A stretch of DNA of 64,000 nt, taken from Copromyces sp. CBS 386.78. Lineage: Eukaryota; Ascomycota; Sordariomycetes; Sordariales; Sordariaceae. This document shows, one piece after another, positions 57,053 through 64,000 of the stretch. Both the position numbers and the translations under genes were made by a program. Below the pieces are notes generated by a model. It did not search any database and was not told where the DNA came from. It saw only the letters and a program-made list of their open reading frames with translations. Each line of letters starts with the position of its first letter. The first letter of the stretch is position 1. The stretch is from assembly GCA_030685235.1 (NCBI GenBank), contig MU839160.1, positions 62,001 to 126,000 of the forward strand, written 5' to 3'.

Positions 57053-57243
57053 TTTACTTGAATGGATTGCAAAGATAATGGAAGGTTCGCGAAAAGGGGG
57101 AATATGAATGAAGAGTCATGGTTAACGCATCGTCAGTCCCTGCCTGCAGTGCTGTGGTTTTTTTTTGGGGGTTTTTATTCCATGGACCGCCGCTTATTGG
57201 TGAGCTTTGGGTTGCACCAATTGTTCTGTTCTTCGTACCATGA

Positions 57244-58134
57244 CTATTGGGCGGACACGGGCTCCAGTCTCTGCATGAGGTACTCAACCTCGACCTCCTT
57301 GGTAAGAGGAATCACGAACTCCTCGTACATCGCCACGACAGCCTCAACGTTGATCTTGCGCTGGCTCTCAGCATCGGCGGCGCCTATCGATGGGTCGGTA
57401 CCGTAGGTCTCCGCCTTCAGCCTCAGTCTCTCCAGCACCTTCTTCTCAACAGCCTTGTTGGTGATGGCTTCCCCAATGGCTTCGCGATCGCCGGCCTTGA
57501 TGTACTTTGTGAACTTATCCGTCTCGGACTGGAACTTGGACTCGGCAACGAACTTTCCGAAGTGAATGCGCCGGGAGATGGCCTGCAGGCAGGCGATGTC
57601 GCAGGTGGCAGAGGAACCGTAGTTCTCCTTGTTGACACCCCGGTCCTCGCGGCCAAAGTCGGGGCACACGCTGGGGAGGAACTTTTGCGTATAGAACTCT
57701 TTGATCTTCTCGTTGACACAGACGTTGTTGGGGTGGAGGATCTGGGGGTAGTCGATCGACTCAAGAATGGGCTTCTGCACGGCGTCGGGGAAGAAGGGGT
57801 ATTCGTCGGGTGACTCGTAGCGGCGCATGAGAGACTGGAGACGCTCCTGCTGCCATAGGTACCAGTCCATCAAGCTGAGGTCGGTGTCGGGGAGCGGGAC
57901 GGCGCCGGGGATGTAGATGTTCTTGTTGAGGGGGAACTGAACGCGCTCGATCAGATGGAAGATGATGGTGTCCTCTAGACGGCTGTTCCAATATGCATGT
58001 TAGAAGGGCTTGGGCTTTAAAGTTGACGGGTAACCGTTCAATGCTTGGGCGCTCTTGACTCACATCAGCTGGTAGCGAATGCGTGAAAGATCAAGCGCCT
58101 TGTCGACGTCAGACAGGTCGATGATAGCGTCCAT
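57244..58134 (-). CDS. aro7: Chorismate mutase (AroQ type, ARO7)
   Basis: Two exons (58134-58064 and 57982-57244) around an 81-nt intron encode 269 aa. The protein is the all-helical eukaryotic form. It starts [20 protein letters not shown] and has [20 protein letters not shown] with the Arg and Glu side chains of the active-site region, [40 protein letters not shown] and [20 protein letters not shown] with GKFVAESKF. It rearranges chorismate to prephenate at the entry to phenylalanine and tyrosine synthesis. The yeast enzyme is inhibited by tyrosine and activated by tryptophan; the [11 protein letters not shown] and [12 protein letters not shown] regions that form those sites are present. 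The start codon is the first ATG of the spliced frame. It is divergent from mdv-1, with 0.97 kb between start codons. Confidence 0.96.
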
Positions 58135-59099
58135 CTTGAGAGCCGAGTGGTCGGGCTAGAAGGAAACAACTCTTTGGAAGGGAGGTTTGGGTGGTATGTT
58201 CAACTACGAGATCAATTGACACAGAAGACAAGAAACTGTTGTTGGGTACGGTGAGCCTGAGTCCCTCCTGAGGACCCTCATTCGGGAAAGATGGGACCAA
58301 ACAATCGCAACTTCGATATCGGAGGACAATCAGATTCAACGTCGCAACGGCCCAGTTAAAATTTGGGTATGACGCACCAACACAGCGGATCCGATACCCC
58401 ACTGGCCTTCAGCGTTTCTCTCGGCAGAGATCAGATCCCTGCTCTGACACCCCCTTCTGAATGGAGCCAAGCCTGAATTGGCGCGGCGTCTGCGTGCGGG
58501 GAGCTAAGGGGGGTGAGGGGAAAATGGAAATTGAGGGGGGGCCTCTTCGGCTGGTCGGTTCGTGTGGAAATCCGCATCCACATGTCTGCTGCCAGCCGCC
58601 GCAGAGGCCGACCACCGAGCACCGAGTGTGTTCAGAGGGTACCTTCCAAATGATGTGTCCTATGGGTGTCATGGTGGTAGCTGTTAACAGTCCTGCTTAT
58701 AGTGATTCCTGCCACGGCGTTTTGCCAGGGTCACACGACAAATTTGTGCCGCACCCACGCAACAGCTTGGAGCGAGGTACCTTACCTTAACCTCTACACC
58801 ATCCATCCCATCGCAATTGATTCATTCAGCCTGCCGCGGTTTCATGCTGCTGCCACGGGTTTTGGCATTGACAACATCGCGTCGGCATCGCTACCACCAC
58901 TAGCCGCAGCTGTGCTCGATCCCCGGTTGTGCGATTTTGCAGCGATAGTAGCGCTCGCAGGATTTTCTCGCGTCGTCGTCCAAGTGTCCTGCTTCTATTC
59001 GACCTCTCCGCGCTTTAGTAGTTCGTCGGGCGGCAACAACCTCTTGGGCATTTATTCGAACCTCCTGTCGATTGGGTAGCAGCCTTCCGGTGCCAACGG
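58135..59099. other. Divergent spacer between chorismate mutase and mdv-1
   Basis: Contains both promoters. A frame at 58702-59079 (+) overlaps the probable mdv-1 leader and has no motif. No RNA gene noticed. Confidence 0.6.
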
Positions 59100-61320
59100 A
59101 TGGCCAACTCCGACCAGAACCGTGATGCGTTCCCCGACGATGTGTCGATTGATGACGATACCTCTGTAATCTCTGTGAGCTCTCCTCACCTCCCGTATTC
59201 TACACTCTTTCAACCACCATGACCGTCCTCCGCCGTTCGTGAATCCCTTTCGCATTGCGCCTGCCGCAGCCCAAGAGTCCCAGACTAATGAAAGATGGGC
59301 GAATTGCAACAGACACGGGGTCTTGAGGCCTTCGGCCGCAAAGTGACGACAACAGCAAGCCACTTGATCGGCCCTATTACCGACCCGACCTCTCATCCTC
59401 ATTACCAAAGCGCCATGACCGAGATACACAAGCAGCTCCAGAAGCCTACGCTTCAACGGAGCGTTTTCGCTATCGCACGTACTACGCCCACCGATCTAGT
59501 GCGCTCCAAGCTGTCGTCAAAGGAAATTCAATCTCGAGCATTGGCCTACGTGCCCGACGAGCTTCTCAAAAACATCCCTGCCAACTCCAACTCATACTCG
59601 CTATTCCAAGGCTTCCAGGCCAGTTTTCCCGACTTTAACGATGAAGGGAAGAAGCACAAACGACGAGTTTCTCGTGGGAGGAAAATGCTCGATGAGCGCC
59701 CTGTGGACCCTGGAAGCCCGCACGCGGTACAGAGGCTAAAGAAGGACAAGACGTCAATGATGCACCAGCTTGAAATGCTCGGTGTTCGGAAGAATATGGC
59801 CAGCAGCGAGATCCGTGAGATCGATAACAAGATCGCCAATCTGCACGGCATGCGCAAGATCATTCTCGACAGGCTGGCTAATCTTGAGAAGGAGGAGGCA
59901 GTATTAGAGCATGACAGTAAGTGTTTCTGCTCTTGGTGTTGGGACTTCCTACTAACCACATGTTGCAGTCATGGATGTTGAGAGTAGGTTGGACGAAGCT
60001 CAAGAACTTGCCGATGAGGCGGAATCGTTGGCTATGGCGACACCGAACAAGTCTGAGGAGGATCTGTCAAGGACTGAAGAAGGATTCATGTCGCAATCTA
60101 TCTACGAAAAACTGCCGGCTGCCAACACTCCTCCGAGCAAGAAGAAGCCTCGCAACCACCGCAAGAAGACACTCCCGATTCTCCACGAACATTTCGAACC
60201 AGGCACCATGATCCGCTCGATGCGCGCGCACCAGGATAACATCACGGCTCTCGACTTTGACGCTCCTTTTGGTCTGATGGTTTCAGCTGCTATGGATGAC
60301 TCGGTTCGTGTATGGGACTTGAACGCGGGACGCTGCATTGGTACTCTTGAAGGTCACACGGCATCTGTCCGCACTCTTCAAGTCGAAGATAACTTCTTGG
60401 CTACTGGTTCAATGGATGCGACAATCAAGCTATGGGACCTGAGCAAGGCCCATTATGATCCCCAGGGTAGCCAGGAGGTCGACGAGGAGGACGAGGACCT
60501 TGCTTTTGTGAACCCGGACGATCACGCCGTCGACCCACCTGCCGGAAGCATGGCCGATTGCCCTCTTTTCACTCTGGAGGCCCATCTGGACGAGATTACG
60601 GCTTTGCATTTCAGGGGAGATGTGCTCGTTTCTGGTTCCGCCGATAAGACGCTTCGTCAGTGGGATCTTACCAACGGTCGTTGCGTGCAAACTTTGGACG
60701 TGATGTGGGCCGCGGCCCAAGCCACCGCTATGGGTAGCAGTGACGGTCCCTGGAGACAGACCAGCCGCTCTGCCGACGGATCGGCAGACTTTGTTGGTGC
60801 TCTGCAGGTCTTCGAGTCTGCTCTGGCTTGCGGTACTGCTGATGGTATGGTTAGACTCTGGGATCTGAGAAGTGGACAGGTGCACCGTAGCCTGGTTGGA
60901 CATACTGGCCCGGTTACCTGCCTCCAGTTTGACGATGTTCATCTCGTTACTGGCAGCTTGGACAGAAGCATTCGTGTAAGCAACCTGCTCATTCCACCAT
61001 GACACCACGAAACGGACTGGCACTGACAATGCTTCTCATTACAGATTTGGGATCTTCGCACTGGATCAATCTTTGACGCTTACGCATATGACCACCCTAT
61101 TACCAGCATGATGTTCGACACCCGCCGGATTGTCTGCGCTGCCGGCGAGGATGTGGTTAAGGTTTACGATAAGGTTGAGGGACGGCACTGGGACTGCGGC
61201 GCCGGCATCACTGAGACTGAAAAGGCCAAGTCCCCTGCCATTATCGAACGCGTGCGCATCAGGGACGGCTATATGGTTGAGGGCCGTCAAGACGGTGTCG
61301 TCGGCGTCTGGACATGCTAA
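59100..61320 (+). CDS. mdv-1: Mitochondrial division WD40 adaptor Mdv1
   Basis: Four exons (59100-59174, 59313-59916, 59969-60975, 61045-61320) encode about 653 aa. The N-terminal region ([37 protein letters not shown]) is the Fis1-binding part. A coiled coil follows ([20 protein letters not shown]), then a WD40 propeller with repeats including [39 protein letters not shown] and [13 protein letters not shown], ending VVGVWTC. Mdv1 links Fis1 on the outer mitochondrial membrane to dynamin Dnm1 and nucleates fission. The exon 1/2 junction is the least certain. Splicing to 59313 uses an ACTAAT branch point 26 nt upstream and gives DDDTSVIS then TRGLEAFG; starting instead at ATG 59295 would drop the acidic N-terminus. 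Confidence 0.92.
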
Positions 61321-62495
61321 AATCGACATGAATGGGGGGTTTGCATTGCTTTTACAAATACGACACAACACGACACGACTTGAACGGGACTGGAGCAAAA
61401 GGGGCGGCCACATATATTAGTTTTATATGTTTATGAAGGAGACTCGTTTAGCGATAAAATTAAGTCAATGTTGGGGTGGTTTGGATATCTTGGAAATGGA
61501 TGTATGGATGTCTCCAAAGCTACAGTTGTCCATAACGCATTATACACCAGCAAGATTACGGATTTCTTTGGTGTGCTTCGCCAGTATAGATTGGGTCGAT
61601 GGATGACAGGATCATATAGCATCGGCCTACATATGTCTCCGAGCCACATCCACTTTATGGACCAACCCGGAGCATCAAGCCCATGGAAAGGAAGGTGAAC
61701 AAGCCTGGGCGCAAGCGGGGATCATCTCCAATGCGGAAGTCATGAAATCATCGGGGCAGCATCCGAAGAGGGGTAAAGCTGCTTTTTACATAGTACAGCG
61801 GGCTCGTTTTGACTTCCAAAGAAGCTTATCTGTAGCCGGATTTATACACATCAACGATCACTGTGAAAACTGATGGTATGAGATCGAGATCGCAACTAAC
61901 ATCCTCCTCCGATGGTTCGGGAAGTCTACAACCCCGTCCAGTCCCCGGCGCGTAGAACGGGGCTGCGGTGACCGCGGGAGCGGACTGTTATGTTCAGACC
62001 CCACTTGTCTATTAGTCTAGTGACGGCACCTACGCAGTCGGTGCATTTACACGGACACTTTGAGAACGACACGGTTACCTTCATCCCCATCTGGTGTCCG
62101 AAGCATTTCCAGTGTTGTTGATTTAAGCTGCGTTGGCAGAGCTTGCCATTGCCTTCAGGCCGATCCCACTCCACGGCCCGCCTCCATGAACTCTGCCTAT
62201 CTCTGCCTGCCTATCAACTTACACAGAAGGAAAGAACGACCCGGACCCTCCGGTCTACCTGGCGGAGCCCTATCCTTGTTTCTCTTTTTTGCGTATCATT
62301 GATCTGTAATCAAGCCCGATCTGAACTCAGTTACATAAGGTAGGTATGCACTTCCTCCCATCCTTCGTCCCTTCCTCGTGAACCTCGTGCATCTGTCAGG
62401 TCCAGTCTTCTCTAGTCTTTTATCCCACACTTTCTTTTCATCCAATCTCACCTACATCTATACCTAAACAATCACTTTTTCAACTCGAACTCAAG
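61321..62495. other. Intergenic between mdv-1 and the aldo-keto reductase gene
   Basis: About 1.2 kb containing the mdv-1 3' flank and the reductase promoter. The last 150 bp are C/T-rich. No coding region supported. Confidence 0.6.
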
Positions 62496-63928
62496 ATGGC
62501 CCTCCCAATGGCACCTCCCCCCAAGGGGCCCCTTGGCCGCTACCGCCTGCTGTCCCCCACGGCATCGATCCGTGTCAGCCCGCTTTGTCTGGGGTCTATG
62601 AATTTTGGCGATGCTTGGTAGGTTTACACATCACAACGGCCTTAAATGCTGTTAGCCGTTCAGTTCGTGGCGTTGCTTGTTTTTCTAACCTGCAGAACTA
62701 TTACGAATACAGGAAAGATTATATGGGAGAGTGTAATCAAGAGACTACGGAGAGCATCTTGAACTTATACTATGAGAACGGAGGTATGATTATTCGATGG
62801 AGGCCCCTATGACGTGAATGTGGGAGAGGCAACCAGGCTGACTTGGGGATGTTTGATGATGTCGCAGGCAACTTCATAGATACTGCCAATAACTACCAGA
62901 AGGAGGAATCTGAGAAATGGATTGGAGAGTGGATGAAGAAGAGAGGGATTCGGGATCAACTGGGTAATCTACCCAACTCTTGTTGCTGCTGAGCAGACGT
63001 TAATCGTATTCATAGTCATCGCAACCAAGTTCACCACCAACTTCAGAGCTGGCTATGGTGAAACAGAAATCATGGCCAACTTCGGAGGCAACGGCACCAA
63101 GAGCATGCGGACCTCAGTTGAGGCCAGTTTGAAGAAGCTCCAGACGGACTACATCGATCTCGTACGTTCTTCCCGCTTCCAAATATCACACGCAGACCTG
63201 CTAACATGACACTCTCATAGCTCTACGTTCACTGGTGGGACTTCACCGCCTCTATACCCGAGCTGATGCAATCCCTCAACCAGCTCGTCACCAGCGGCAA
63301 GGTTCTCTACTTGGGTGTTAGCGACACCCCGGCCTGGGTGGTCAGCAAAGCCAACCAGTACGCGCGCGACCACGGACTGCGGCAGTTCTGCGTCTACCAA
63401 GGCCGGTGGTCCGCCGCCTCGCGCGACTTTGAGCGGGACATCATCCCCATGTGCCGGGACGAGGGCATGGGGCTCGCACCTTGGGGCGCCCTCGGCGGCG
63501 GCAGCTTCAAGTCGGAGGAGCAGCGCCAGCAGCAGGCCAACGAGGGCCGCAAAATCAAGGCGACCGAGGAGCAGATCAAGATAAGCCGGGCACTGGAGAA
63601 GATTGCGCAGCGTAAGAACACGGCCATCACATCTGTCGCTCTGGCGTACGTCATGCACAAGGCGCCCTACGTGTTCCCGATTGTCGGCGGCCGGTCGGTC
63701 GAGCACCTGAAGGGTAATGTTGAGGCGCTCAAGCTGGCGCTGTCGGACCAGGATATCGAGGAGATTGAGGGCGCGGTGCCGTTCGATATTGGGTTCCCTA
63801 ACTCGTTCCTGTATGGAGAGAAGGCTCCTGCCCACCCCAGTCAGGTTTGGTTGATGGGCATGGCGGGCACATATGATTATGTCCCGGTGCCGAAGCCTAT
63901 CGTGCCGACGGCGGAAGATGGTCAGTAG
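62496..63928 (+). CDS. Aryl-alcohol dehydrogenase-type aldo-keto reductase
   Basis: Five exons (62496-62617, 62713-62783, 62868-62963, 63016-63161, 63221-63928) encode 380 aa. After a Pro-rich start, [20 protein letters not shown] and NFGDAW begin the TIM barrel. The AKR tetrad is visible: Asp and Tyr in [20 protein letters not shown], Lys in [16 protein letters not shown] and His in [11 protein letters not shown]. The NADPH-binding C-terminal part has [20 protein letters not shown] and [20 protein letters not shown]. The family reduces aromatic aldehydes to alcohols and is common in lignocellulose-feeding fungi; the physiological substrate here cannot be read from sequence. All four introns are short (52-95 nt). 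It is related to the norsolorinic acid reductase type of AKR, but no cluster genes are adjacent within the window. Confidence 0.93.
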
Positions 63929-64000
63929 AGCCGACATCGCCGCCAGAGGTCATTGAAGGTTAGGTGGGGACAGAAGCTGTAGTGCTGGTATGTCTGATTG
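63929..64000. other. Window end, 3' flank of the aldo-keto reductase gene
   Basis: Seventy-two bases after the stop codon; nothing recognisable. Confidence 0.5.

Noticed and set aside
1..64000. CRISPR arrays, bacterial operons, rRNA operon or dispersed 5S genes
   Set aside because: The DNA is intron-rich eukaryotic; no spaced direct repeats were seen and I did not find a 5S-like sequence, although a covariance-model scan was not possible.

Overview
The window looks like nuclear DNA of a filamentous ascomycete, most likely Neurospora (N. crassa or a very close relative). Genes are split by short introns (mostly 50-100 nt) with GTAAGT-like donors and CTAAC-like branch points. Several products match known Neurospora proteins in length and motif: the RAD6-type E2 MUS-8, conventional kinesin, arginine-specific carbamoyl-phosphate synthase small subunit ARG-2 with its upstream attenuator peptide, and the iron regulator SRE. 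A CpA-depleted, TA-rich island carries the mark of repeat-induced point mutation (RIP). Species assignment is inference.

Layout. 1-8 kb: a partial CSN12/PCI-domain gene (-), a mitochondrial acetyl-CoA acetyltransferase (-), and mus-8 (+) divergent from it. 8-15 kb: kinesin heavy chain (+) convergent with a large Ser/Thr-rich, probably GPI-anchored surface protein (-). 15-20 kb: a gene-poor stretch. 20-26 kb: a membrane-anchored pepsin-like protein that lacks the usual catalytic motifs (+), convergent with the Tah18-type diflavin reductase (-). 26-32 kb: a spacer, then a RIP-degraded island of about 2.3 kb with a recognisable hAT transposase C-terminus, then a decayed or unrecognised minus-strand coding stretch.

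32-42 kb: an RRM-RGG-RRM protein (Sbp1-like), a Gcs1-type ArfGAP, electron-transfer flavoprotein beta, and arg-2 with its intron-split uORF, all on +. 42-48 kb: an Acinus-like SAP/RRM protein (-), divergent from an unrecognised 449-residue protein (+). 48-54 kb: a 3.5-kb spacer with a perfect 24-bp palindrome and a hairpin, then sre (+). 54-64 kb: a Tvp15-like Golgi membrane protein (+), Bcp1 (+), chorismate mutase (-), the mitochondrial division WD40 adaptor Mdv1 (+), and an aryl-alcohol-dehydrogenase-type aldo-keto reductase (+).

The genes are mostly unrelated housekeeping functions, each with its own promoter, and I see no biosynthetic cluster. Functional links are loose. Thiolase and ETF-beta both serve mitochondrial fatty- and amino-acid oxidation. 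The Tah18-type reductase feeds cytosolic Fe-S assembly, while SRE represses siderophore iron uptake. arg-2 and chorismate mutase are amino-acid biosynthetic genes. The clearest regulatory system is the arginine attenuator uORF of arg-2. The best candidates for novelty are the pseudo-protease receptor-like protein, the modular surface protein, the kinesin intron whose retention stays in frame, and the palindrome/hairpin pair. Exon coordinates were set by hand from frame continuity, splice consensus and family conservation, not from transcripts.
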